Positions 55,731 through 64,000 of a stretch of 64,000 nucleotides of DNA are shown piece after piece; the first letter of the stretch is position 1, and every line of letters begins with the position of its first letter. The DNA is taken from the NCBI RefSeq assembly GCF_026537325.1, contig NZ_JAFNMJ010000001.1, positions 744,001 to 808,000 of the forward strand, read 5' to 3'. This DNA comes from Bifidobacterium sp. B4142 (GTDB lineage: Bacteria > Actinomycetota > Actinomycetes > Actinomycetales > Bifidobacteriaceae). Below the pieces are notes generated by a model. That model was given only the letters and a program-made list of their open reading frames with translations. It did not search any database and was not told the DNA's origin. The translations under genes and the position numbers were made by a program.

Positions 55731-56257
55731 GCGCCACCCGGCGCATCCGGCTCTGCCGCCGCGGGGACCTGGAGGCGGTCACCGCCATCTACAACCAGGC
55801 CGTCATGGATGGCGGTTCCACGGCGGATACGGCCCCGGTCAGCCTGGATCAGCGCCTGCAATGGTGGCTGGACCACGATCCTGACCAGGGCCATCCGGTC
55901 CTGGTTCTGGAGCAGGAGAGCAAGGTGCTGGCCTTCGGCTCCCTGTCGGCCTACTACGATCGGCCCGGCTACCAGGAGACCTGCGAGCTGAGCTATTACG
56001 TGGATCGCGGCAGCCGTGGACGCGGCCTGGGCGTCCTGATGGTTTATTCGCTTCTGGAGCGCGCCCAGCAGGTGGGCATGCGTCTGGCCGTGGCCATCAT
56101 CTTCGATGACAATACGGCCTCCAAGGCCCTGCTGCACCGCTTCGGATTCAGCCGCTTCGGCCTCCTGCCCCAGGCCGCCTGGGACCGGTTCGTCCTGCAT
56201 GACGTCTCCTACTGGAGCCTGTCCCTTGAGCGAAACGGGGTCGGGGAGCCTGTGTAG
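55727..56257 (+). CDS. GNAT family N-acetyltransferase (phosphinothricin acetyltransferase-like)
   Basis: The protein has 176 residues from the GTG at 55727. RIRLCRRGDLEAVTAIYNQAVMDGGSTAD matches the start of the Pat/YncA-like group. DRGSRGRGLGVLMVYSLLERA is motif A with the acetyl-CoA pyrophosphate loop (R/Q-x-x-G-x-G/A pattern), and DNTASKALLHRFGFSRFGLL is the C-terminal motif. It probably acetylates small amine substrates such as methionine derivatives. It is coupled to the UPF0182 gene by overlap and followed by pth after 40 bases. Confidence 0.85.
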   Translation: MSATRRIRLCRRGDLEAVTAIYNQAVMDGGSTADTAPVSLDQRLQWWLDHDPDQGHPVLVLEQESKVLAFGSLSAYYDRPGYQETCELSYYVDRGSRGRGLGVLMVYSLLERAQQVGMRLAVAIIFDDNTASKALLHRFGFSRFGLLPQAAWDRFVLHDVSYWSLSLERNGVGEPV

Positions 56258-56297
56258 AATCTCACCGTCCCGTTTGAGAGCAGGAGGTATCACCTAC

Positions 56298-56897
56298 ATG
56301 GCATCCGATTTCTGGCTGATAGCCGGACTGGGCAACCCGGGTGACGAGTACAAGGGCACCAGGCACAACATGGGCTTCATGTGCGCCGATCTGCTGGCTG
56401 AACGCTGGTCGGTCAACCTGCGCGACCACAAAGGTCTGGCCCAGCTGGGCCGTGGCACCCTGGATCTTGACGGACGCCGCACACCCTTCTTCCTGGCCAA
56501 GCCGTTGACCTTCATGAACGACTCCGGCGATGCCCTGGCCTCCATCTGCTCTTATTACCACATACCAGTTGGCCGGGTAGTGGTCATCCATGACGATATG
56601 GACTTGGAATTCGGCCGGATCAAGGTCAAGACTGGCGGGTCCTCTGGCGGGCACAACGGCATCCGTTCCATAGACCGCTCCCTGGGCAGCAATGCCTACG
56701 CCCGGGTCCGCATGGGTGTAGGGCATGCCCGGAGAGGTCCCGATGCCCACCGCCGCACTGTGGACTGGGTTCTGGGCACCTTTGTCGGCGATCAGCGCAA
56801 GCGTCTGCCCGAGTTCCTGGCCGACGGCGCGGATGCCGCGGAAACCGTGATCATCAAGGGTCTCAGCCAGGCTCAGGAGCAGTTCAATGGTCGATGA
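56298..56897 (+). CDS. pth: peptidyl-tRNA hydrolase
   Basis: The protein has 199 residues from the ATG at 56298; AGGAGG lies ten bases upstream. The active-site residues of Pth are present: Asn13 in LIAGLGNPGDEYKGTRHNMGF with catalytic His23, Asn in KPLTFMNDSG, and Asp in VIHDDMDLEFG. GGSSGGHNGIRSID carries the tRNA-contact loop. It recycles peptidyl-tRNA dropped by stalled ribosomes. Its 3' end overlaps mfd by 11 bases. Confidence 0.95.
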   Translation: MASDFWLIAGLGNPGDEYKGTRHNMGFMCADLLAERWSVNLRDHKGLAQLGRGTLDLDGRRTPFFLAKPLTFMNDSGDALASICSYYHIPVGRVVVIHDDMDLEFGRIKVKTGGSSGGHNGIRSIDRSLGSNAYARVRMGVGHARRGPDAHRRTVDWVLGTFVGDQRKRLPEFLADGADAAETVIIKGLSQAQEQFNGR

Positions 56898-59800
56898 GCA
56901 TACCCAGACAGGGCAGGGGGCCAGCAAGAATGCGGAGCCCCAGGAATCGCTGAACGGGTCCCTGCGTCCCCTCCTGGACGCCCTGCAGGCGGATGCTGCT
57001 TTCAATAGATTGGTCCATGGAGACTCCCAGCCTGCGGCTGACACCGACACCTCCCTCATGGTCCAGGCTCCCCAGGGGATCAGACCAGCCCTGGTCGCCG
57101 CAGCGGCCGGACGTGGCCCGGTCGTCCTGGTGGTCCCCTCCGAGCGTGACGCCCAGGAGATGACCGGCGCCATCCGCTCCTGGTATGAGGGCGACCCGCG
57201 TGATGTGGCCCTGCTGCGCTCCTGGGAGACCCTGCCTCACGAGCGGCTCTCACCCCGGGCAGACACCGTGGCCTCGCGGATGGCCGTCTTCAGGCGGCTG
57301 GTCCACCCGGTAGAGGATGACCCTGATTTCGGCCCCATCCGCATCCTGGTCATGCCTGTGCGCTCCCTCCTGCAGCCGGTGGTCAAGGGTCTGCAGGATG
57401 TCGAGCCCCTGGTCTTCCTGCGCGGCCAGGACATGCCTTTGGACCAGGCAGTCGAAGCTCTGGTCCGCAACGCTTACACCCGTGTGGATCTGGTCATGGA
57501 GCGCGGCCAGTTCGCCGTCCGAGGCGGCATTCTGGATGTTTTCGTCCCCACTATGGCCCATCCGGTGCGCATCGAGTTCTTCGGAGACGAGGTGGACACT
57601 ATCCGCAGCTTCCACGCCTCCGACCAGCGCACCTACGGCCCAGAGCTGGACCGGATCTGGGCGCCGCCCTGCCGCGAGCTGCAGCTGACTGACCAGGTCC
57701 GAACCCGTGCCCGCTCCCTGATCGGGAGCATCCCCAACGCCGACGACATGCTGGAGTCGATCGCCCAGGCCATTCCGGTAGAAGGCATGGAATCCCTCCT
57801 GCCTGCCCTGGTCGACGATCTGGTGCCGGTAGGGTCCATGCTGCCCGAGGACGCTCTGGTTCTGCTGTCGGAACCACAGCTGCTGGCCCGCTCCGCCCAG
57901 GACCTGGTCAAGACCGCCAACGAGTTCCTGGCCGCCAGCTGGCATGTGGCAGCCTCCGGGCAGGGCTCGGGCGCGCCCATCAGCTTCGACAGTGCCAGCT
58001 TCCTGGACTACGACGAGGTCATCTCATCCCTGGAATACCGCAAGGGGGAGGTCTGGAAGCTGACCGACCTGTCGGTGGATCCGGACCAGGAAGGGGCTGA
58101 GCGTCTGGATGCCCTGGCACCGGACCAGTACCGCGGAGACGAGGATCGGGCCGCCTCAGGCATCGCCTCCCTGTTGGAGCGAGGCGACCGGGTCGTGGTC
58201 ACCGCTCCGGCCCAGGGGACGCTGAGTCGTCTGCGTCGGGCCGTGCAGACCACAGGCATCACCGGCTTGGAGTACCACCGCTCCCTGGCTGTGGACGGTT
58301 TCGTGGACCAGTCCGCCCATCTGGCCCTGCTGACCGAGCGCGACCTGACGGGGCGCACCAGTGTGGCCGCCGGCAGCAAGACCTCCAACCGCCGGCGCAA
58401 GGCCATCGACCTGGATGAGCTCAAGCCCGGCGACTACGTGGTCCACGATCAGCACGGCATCGGCCGCTTCCTGGGCATGCGCCAGCGCAGCGTGGGCGTA
58501 GGTCCCAGCAAGGGCAGCCGGGAGTATCTGGTCCTGGAGTACGCACCCTCCAAGCGCAACGCCCCGCCAGACAAGCTCTTCGTGCCGGCCGACCAGTTGG
58601 ATCAGGTCAGCCGCTACATCGGCGCCGAGGTTCCGAGGCTCAACAAGCTGGGCGGATCCGACTGGTCGGCCACCAAGGCCAAGGCCCGCAAGCATGTTCA
58701 CAAGATCGCCCAGGGCCTGGTCAAGCTCTACTCGGCCCGGCAGCGCACCAAGGGCTTCGCCTTCAGTCCTGACACCCCCTGGCAGAAAGAGCTGGAGGAT
58801 GCCTTCCCCTACCAGGAGACGCCCGACCAGCTGACCGCTATCGACGATGTCAAGGCTGACATGGAGAAGCCAGTGCCCATGGACCGCCTGATCTGCGGGG
58901 ATGTGGGCTTCGGCAAGACCGAGGTAGCCATTCGTGCCGCCTTCAAGGCTGTTCAGGATGGCAAGCAGGTGGTGGTTCTGGTGCCCACGACCCTGCTGGT
59001 TCAGCAGCACTACCAGACCTTCACCGAGCGCTTCGAGGGCTTCCCGGTGGACGTGGCCGCCATGAGCCGCTTCCAGACCGCCAAGGAGAACCAGGCCACC
59101 ATGGAGGGCCTGGCCAGTGGGGCCGTGGACGTGGTCATCGGCACCCACAAGCTGCTCAACCCCCGCATCCGCTTCAAGGATCTGGGTCTGATGATCGTGG
59201 ACGAGGAGCAGCGCTTCGGCGTGGAGGCCAAGGAGACCCTCAAGGCTATGCGGACCAATGTGGACGTCCTGTCCCTGTCGGCTACGCCAATCCCTCGCAC
59301 CCTGGAGATGGCGGTGACCGGCATCCGGGAGATGTCCACCCTTGCTACGCCCCCCGAGGACCGTCTGCCGGTGCTTACCTATGTGGGTGCCTACGAGGAC
59401 GCCCAGGTGACCGCAGCCATTCGCCGCGAACTCCTGCGCGGGGGACAGATCTTCTACATACACAACCGGGTCGAGGACATCGGCAAGGTCTCGGCCAAGG
59501 TGCAGACCCTGGTCCCCGAGGCCAAGGTGGGCGTGGCCCACGGCAAGATGGGGGAGAAGCAGCTGGACGGGGTCATCCGCGACTTCTGGCACCGGGACAT
59601 CGATGTGCTGGTCTGCACCACCATCGTCGAGACCGGCCTGGATATTCCCAACGCCAACACGCTGATCGTGGACCGGGCCGACCGTTTCGGGCTCTCCCAG
59701 CTTCACCAGCTGCGGGGCCGGGTGGGACGAGGTCGGGAACGGGCTTACGCCTACTTCCTCTATGACCCCAGCAGGCCCATGACCCAGACCGCCCACGACC

Positions 59801-60510
59801 GGCTAGCCACCATCGCCCAGAACACGGCGCTGGGTTCCGGCTACGACGTGGCCATGAAGGACCTGGAGCTGCGCGGCACCGGCAACCTGCTGGGAGACGA
59901 GCAGTCCGGCCACATCGAAGGGGTCGGCTTCGACCTTTACGTGCGTATGGTCTCCGAGGCGGTGGAGGAGTACAAGGAACCCGGACGGACCGAACCTGTC
60001 ACCGTCAGCATCGACCTGCCCCTGGAGGCCTCCATTCCAGTCGACTACATAGACTCGGACAAGTTGCGTCTTGAGGCCTACCGCAAGCTGGCCTCGGCCC
60101 GCAACGAGCAGGATCTGCGCGACCTGCACGAGGAACTGACCGATCGGTATGGGCGTCCGCCGGCCCAGTTCGACACCCTTTTCGCTGTGGCCCGGCTTCG
60201 GGCCAAGGCTCGTTCGACGGGCATAGCGGAGATCGCCTCCCAGGGCTCCAGAGTGCGGATCAGGCCTGTGGCCATGCCCGACTCCCTCCAGGCCAGGATT
60301 GCTCGCATCTACAAGGGCAGCCAGTATCGACCGGTGACGCAGACACTGATGGTTCCCGCGCCATTTGCGGGGTCGCTGGGTTCGGGCCCCATGGATTCGG
60401 CGGCCATGACCGCCTGGGTGGACACCCTTCTGGACGACCTGGCCTGGGGGCTGCCCAAGTCCTCGGATCAGGGAACGCCGACGGGCAACGCACCGGTCCA
60501 ACAAAACTAG
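56887..60510 (+). CDS. mfd: transcription-repair coupling factor Mfd
   Basis: The protein has 1207 residues, a normal length. The N-terminal UvrB-like region includes RMAVFRRL and the UvrA-binding surface. A RNA-polymerase-interacting domain starts near GDYVVHDQHGIGRFLG. The translocase has Walker A CGDVGFGKTEVAIRAAFKA, DEEQRFG (Walker B), SATPIPRTLEMAV, and the TRG motif region FYIHNRVEDIGKV; the C-terminal D7 domain ends the chain. Mfd removes stalled RNA polymerase and recruits UvrA. The ATG lies within the end of pth, indicating coupled expression. Confidence 0.95.
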   Translation: MVDEHTQTGQGASKNAEPQESLNGSLRPLLDALQADAAFNRLVHGDSQPAADTDTSLMVQAPQGIRPALVAAAAGRGPVVLVVPSERDAQEMTGAIRSWYEGDPRDVALLRSWETLPHERLSPRADTVASRMAVFRRLVHPVEDDPDFGPIRILVMPVRSLLQPVVKGLQDVEPLVFLRGQDMPLDQAVEALVRNAYTRVDLVMERGQFAVRGGILDVFVPTMAHPVRIEFFGDEVDTIRSFHASDQRTYGPELDRIWAPPCRELQLTDQVRTRARSLIGSIPNADDMLESIAQAIPVEGMESLLPALVDDLVPVGSMLPEDALVLLSEPQLLARSAQDLVKTANEFLAASWHVAASGQGSGAPISFDSASFLDYDEVISSLEYRKGEVWKLTDLSVDPDQEGAERLDALAPDQYRGDEDRAASGIASLLERGDRVVVTAPAQGTLSRLRRAVQTTGITGLEYHRSLAVDGFVDQSAHLALLTERDLTGRTSVAAGSKTSNRRRKAIDLDELKPGDYVVHDQHGIGRFLGMRQRSVGVGPSKGSREYLVLEYAPSKRNAPPDKLFVPADQLDQVSRYIGAEVPRLNKLGGSDWSATKAKARKHVHKIAQGLVKLYSARQRTKGFAFSPDTPWQKELEDAFPYQETPDQLTAIDDVKADMEKPVPMDRLICGDVGFGKTEVAIRAAFKAVQDGKQVVVLVPTTLLVQQHYQTFTERFEGFPVDVAAMSRFQTAKENQATMEGLASGAVDVVIGTHKLLNPRIRFKDLGLMIVDEEQRFGVEAKETLKAMRTNVDVLSLSATPIPRTLEMAVTGIREMSTLATPPEDRLPVLTYVGAYEDAQVTAAIRRELLRGGQIFYIHNRVEDIGKVSAKVQTLVPEAKVGVAHGKMGEKQLDGVIRDFWHRDIDVLVCTTIVETGLDIPNANTLIVDRADRFGLSQLHQLRGRVGRGRERAYAYFLYDPSRPMTQTAHDRLATIAQNTALGSGYDVAMKDLELRGTGNLLGDEQSGHIEGVGFDLYVRMVSEAVEEYKEPGRTEPVTVSIDLPLEASIPVDYIDSDKLRLEAYRKLASARNEQDLRDLHEELTDRYGRPPAQFDTLFAVARLRAKARSTGIAEIASQGSRVRIRPVAMPDSLQARIARIYKGSQYRPVTQTLMVPAPFAGSLGSGPMDSAAMTAWVDTLLDDLAWGLPKSSDQGTPTGNAPVQQN

Positions 60511-60520
60511 TATCCTGTAA

Positions 60521-61849
<1,329 letters not shown>

Positions 61850-61906
61850 GGCCTTGCCAGTCGGGCCGGACCTCTTGCAGGTTTTGACGCGACTGTAGAG
61901 TCTTTC

Positions 61907-61944
61907 ACCCGTGGCGGTCCGCGTCGGCTGCCGCGGGTATTTTT
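61907..61944 (+). terminator. terminator or attenuator abutting the next start codon
   Basis: ACCCGTGGCGG (61907-61917) pairs with CTGCCGCGGGT (61928-61938), an 11 bp stem with two G-U pairs, followed by ATTTTT and directly by ATG (61945). It is a standard intrinsic terminator for eno. Its position leaves no room for a separate ribosome binding site before the downstream gene. Confidence 0.75.
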
Positions 61945-62529
61945 ATGGGTATGGCCAAGAACAAACGTGGCGGCGGCGACCGGCGGACGAGCAGGCGGTC
62001 GTCGGGACCCATCACCTTCTTTGTGGCGATCATCATCGTGGCCCTGGGACTGATCCAGCTGGTCTCCACCTTCCATGCCTATGCCATCAATCTTTCCGAG
62101 CTCAACGGCCTGCGCAACCAGCAGGCCCAGCTTGTCGAGCACAAGCGCGACCTGGAGAACCAAATCCGGCGCTGGGACGACAAGGCCTATGTGACTGCCC
62201 AGGCCCGTGACCGTCTGGGATTCGTCTTCCCCGACGAGGAGGCTATCCGGGTCCTGCACCCGGAGGCAGTCACTGGAGGCAAGGACAAGGACCAGGCCGG
62301 AAGCAGGGGAGTTCGGGCCCCGAGGAAGAATTCTCTGCCCTGGTATCAGGAGATGGCGTACTCCTTTGCCAAGGCCGATCAGAACTCGGCTGCCAATGGG
62401 AGCAAGGGGAGCACAGGCCAGCAACATGGCGACGGAACCAGTCCGAACGAATCTGCTAGTCCGTCTGGTTCAAGCAGTCCAGGTGGCTCTGAGGGCTCCT
62501 CCTCATCCGAGGACGGGGGAGGGCAGTGA
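61945..62529 (+). CDS. FtsB/DivIC-like septum formation initiator
   Basis: The protein has 194 residues from 61945, or 192 from the second ATG at 61951. A basic N-terminus is followed by one membrane helix (about 23-43: PITFFVAIIIVALGLIQLVS), a coiled coil (about 52-80: ELNGLRNQQAQLVEHKRDLE) and the conserved segment YVTAQARDRLGFVFPDE. This is the order of bitopic divisome proteins of the DivIC/FtsB family. The last 60 residues are Ser/Gly-rich. It sits between eno and the DUF501 gene, the usual actinobacterial order. An intrinsic terminator touches its start codon. Confidence 0.9.
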   Translation: MGMAKNKRGGGDRRTSRRSSGPITFFVAIIIVALGLIQLVSTFHAYAINLSELNGLRNQQAQLVEHKRDLENQIRRWDDKAYVTAQARDRLGFVFPDEEAIRVLHPEAVTGGKDKDQAGSRGVRAPRKNSLPWYQEMAYSFAKADQNSAANGSKGSTGQQHGDGTSPNESASPSGSSSPGGSEGSSSSEDGGGQ

Positions 62530-62608
62530 ACTCCGAAGGTTGGGATTTCGTCGTGCCAACTGTTAATGAACTCAGCAGCAGGGAACAATCAGGAAAGATG
62601 AGGACAGC

Positions 62609-63301
62609 GTGATCAAGGCCCAGGAAAGGCCCCAGGCAGCAGTGGAATCTCGAGCCGCAGTCAAGCTCTGGACCGAGCCTAGACTCTCCAACCTGGTTAC
62701 TGACCGGGACCTGGTGGCGGTCAGCAATCGCGTCCAGGAGCTTTTGGCGACCCCGGCCACACCGGATCAGATAGCCGTCGTGAACAGCCAGCTCGGCCGC
62801 TACCCGCGGGGCATGGTGGCTGTGGGTGCCCGTTGCGTCTGTGGGAATCCGCTGGCTGTGGTCACTCGGCCCCAGCTGGAAGATGGCACACCCTTTCCGA
62901 CCACCTGCTATCTGACCAGCCCCGAGGCCGTCAAGGCCGTCTCCCGGCTGGAGGCTGACGGCGTCATGGCCGACTGGAATGCCGAGCTGGGTTCGGATCC
63001 GGATCTGGCCAGCGCCTACCATAGGGCCCACGAGCTCTATCTGGTCTTCCGCTCTGCATTGGCCAAGCTGTTGGGCGACGACGAGGGGCACATCGCCGGA
63101 GTCTCGGCCGGTGGCATGCCCAAGCGGGTCAAGTGTCTGCATGCTCTGACCGCCCAGTCTCTGGTTATGGGTTCGGGGGTCAATCCCCTGGGCGACCGGG
63201 TCCTGGGGCTGGTGCGTCAGGCATTCGACCCGCAGGTCTGCCGGTGTGCCCAGCCTTGGACTGAGACATCCGGGCAAGAGAACTGGCAGGGAAACCAATG
63301 A
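62609..63301 (+). CDS. DUF501 domain protein
   Basis: The protein has 230 residues from the GTG at 62609 (GAGGA six bases upstream). DUF501 sequences recognised are CVCGNPLAVVTRPQLEDGTPFPT, CYLTSPEAVKAVSRLEADGVM, HIAGVSAGGMPKRVKCLHAL and NPLGDRVL. The function is unknown, though conserved Cys and His residues may bind a metal. The gene regularly stands between the DivIC-like and Ppx/GppA genes in actinobacteria, as here. A possible upstream start of the phosphatase gene (63298) overlaps its stop codon. Confidence 0.88.
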   Translation: MIKAQERPQAAVESRAAVKLWTEPRLSNLVTDRDLVAVSNRVQELLATPATPDQIAVVNSQLGRYPRGMVAVGARCVCGNPLAVVTRPQLEDGTPFPTTCYLTSPEAVKAVSRLEADGVMADWNAELGSDPDLASAYHRAHELYLVFRSALAKLLGDDEGHIAGVSAGGMPKRVKCLHALTAQSLVMGSGVNPLGDRVLGLVRQAFDPQVCRCAQPWTETSGQENWQGNQ

Positions 63302-63312
63302 AAGGGGCTTCC

Positions 63313-64000
63313 ATGGATCAGGTGACAGTGGCGGGCGTGGACTGCGGCACCAACTCTATACGTCTGCTGATAGCCCAGGTGGACTGCCAGGGACTCCATC
63401 CGGTGGCTCCCAGGCTGATGCGGGTCATCCGGTTGGGGGAGGGCGTGGACCGTAACCGCCGTTTCGCTGACCAGGCCCTGGAGCGCACCTTTGAGGCATG
63501 TCGGATCTTCGCCCAGCAGCTGCAGGAGCACCCGGTGGATGGCCTGCGCTTTGTGGCCACGTCAGCCACCAGGGATGTCGATAACCGCGAAAGTTTCGAG
63601 GAAGGGGTGCGTTCCATATTAGGAGTTATGCCCGAGGTTATCAGCGGCTCCCAGGAGGCCTCGCTAAGTTTTCTGGGCGCGGTCAGCGTTCTGGAGCAGC
63701 GGGTCAGCGCCGACATGCCTCCTGCACCCTACTTGGTGGTCGATCTGGGTGGTGGCTCCACCGAGCTGGTCCTGGGCGGGGACGGGAGATATCTGCCTGT
63801 TGACCAAGTCAGAGCCTCCTACTCCATGAACATCGGATCCGTTCGGATGACCGAGCGCCATCTGCTGGACGATCCGCCCACCCAGGAGCAGATCAACCAG
63901 GCGCTTGAGGATGTCGACTGCTGGATCGACCGGGCCTTCGGCCAGGTCCCTGTGGCCAGGGTAGGCAGTGTGATCGGGGTCTCCGGCACGGTCACCACCA
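63313..64000 (+). CDS. Ppx/GppA-family exopolyphosphatase (3' end outside the window)
   Basis: The frame is open to the window edge, about 229 codons. From the ATG at 63313 (AAGGGG five bases upstream) the protein begins MDQVTVAGVDCGTNSIRLLI, the first phosphate-binding loop. FVATSATRDVDN and VVDLGGGSTELVLGG (second loop) follow, and the last visible residues are GVSGTVTT. An in-frame ATG at 63298 overlaps the DUF501 stop. It should hydrolyse polyphosphate or (p)ppGpp; the family member cannot be told without the C-terminus. Confidence 0.92.
   Translation, partial: MDQVTVAGVDCGTNSIRLLIAQVDCQGLHPVAPRLMRVIRLGEGVDRNRRFADQALERTFEACRIFAQQLQEHPVDGLRFVATSATRDVDNRESFEEGVRSILGVMPEVISGSQEASLSFLGAVSVLEQRVSADMPPAPYLVVDLGGGSTELVLGGDGRYLPVDQVRASYSMNIGSVRMTERHLLDDPPTQEQINQALEDVDCWIDRAFGQVPVARVGSVIGVSGTVTT

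Noticed and set aside
58156-59796. Long minus-strand frame (546 codons) opposite mfd
   Set aside because: Same reason: the mfd motifs lie on the plus strand and this frame is their shadow.

Overview
The window looks like a chromosomal segment of a Bifidobacterium or a close Bifidobacteriaceae relative. It has a high-G+C, actinobacterial coding style. The right-hand block carries, in order, a UPF0182 membrane protein, pth, mfd, eno, a DivIC-like septum protein, a DUF501 protein and a Ppx/GppA phosphatase. A succinate dehydrogenase/fumarate reductase-like pair and large RCC1-repeat wall proteins hint at the insect-gut (bee) branch of the genus. That placement is inference from gene content, not a database result.

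Layout. 1-4404 is gene-poor and less G+C-rich: a probable decayed toxin-antitoxin pair, a membrane-attached XRE regulator and a small lipoprotein. 4405-10749 holds a membrane-anchored DnaQ-type exonuclease, a LOG-family protein, a small methyltransferase and the two soluble Sdh/Frd-like subunits. 10798-15035 has an alkyltransferase-like protein facing the coupled yraN-comM-dprA operon. 15584-18063 carries pyridoxal kinase and, divergently, O-acetylhomoserine sulfhydrylase. 18259-29688 has two tandem MacB/FtsX-type ABC exporters, the second permease broken by one stop codon, followed by a NarL-type response regulator and an unusual double-module histidine kinase. 30302-32374 is a LacI regulator plus ribokinase unit with a clear palindromic operator.

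32731-39995 is the most striking part. It is a tandem segmental duplication of a roughly 3.4 kb unit encoding a secreted, LPxAG-anchored RCC1/InlB-repeat surface protein. The left copy is a pseudogene with three in-frame stops and a signal-peptide frameshift. The right copy is intact except for a run of 13 G just after the signal peptide, which leaves it one base out of frame. This is the expected anatomy of a phase-variable surface antigen with a silent, recombination-competent partner beside it.

40032-46160 returns to housekeeping and envelope genes: S33 peptidase, proC, ychF, alpha/beta hydrolase, L,D-transpeptidase and a BASS transporter. 46195-47168 is a fluoride-resistance unit with two FluC subunits behind a fluoride riboswitch. 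47220-50356 is a NitT/TauT-like ABC importer with two permease domains fused in one chain and no binding protein nearby. 50722-64000 runs rightward as a dense housekeeping block with several ATGA/GTGA overlaps, ending inside the ppx/gppA gene. I saw no rRNA, tRNA, CRISPR array, transposase or integrase.
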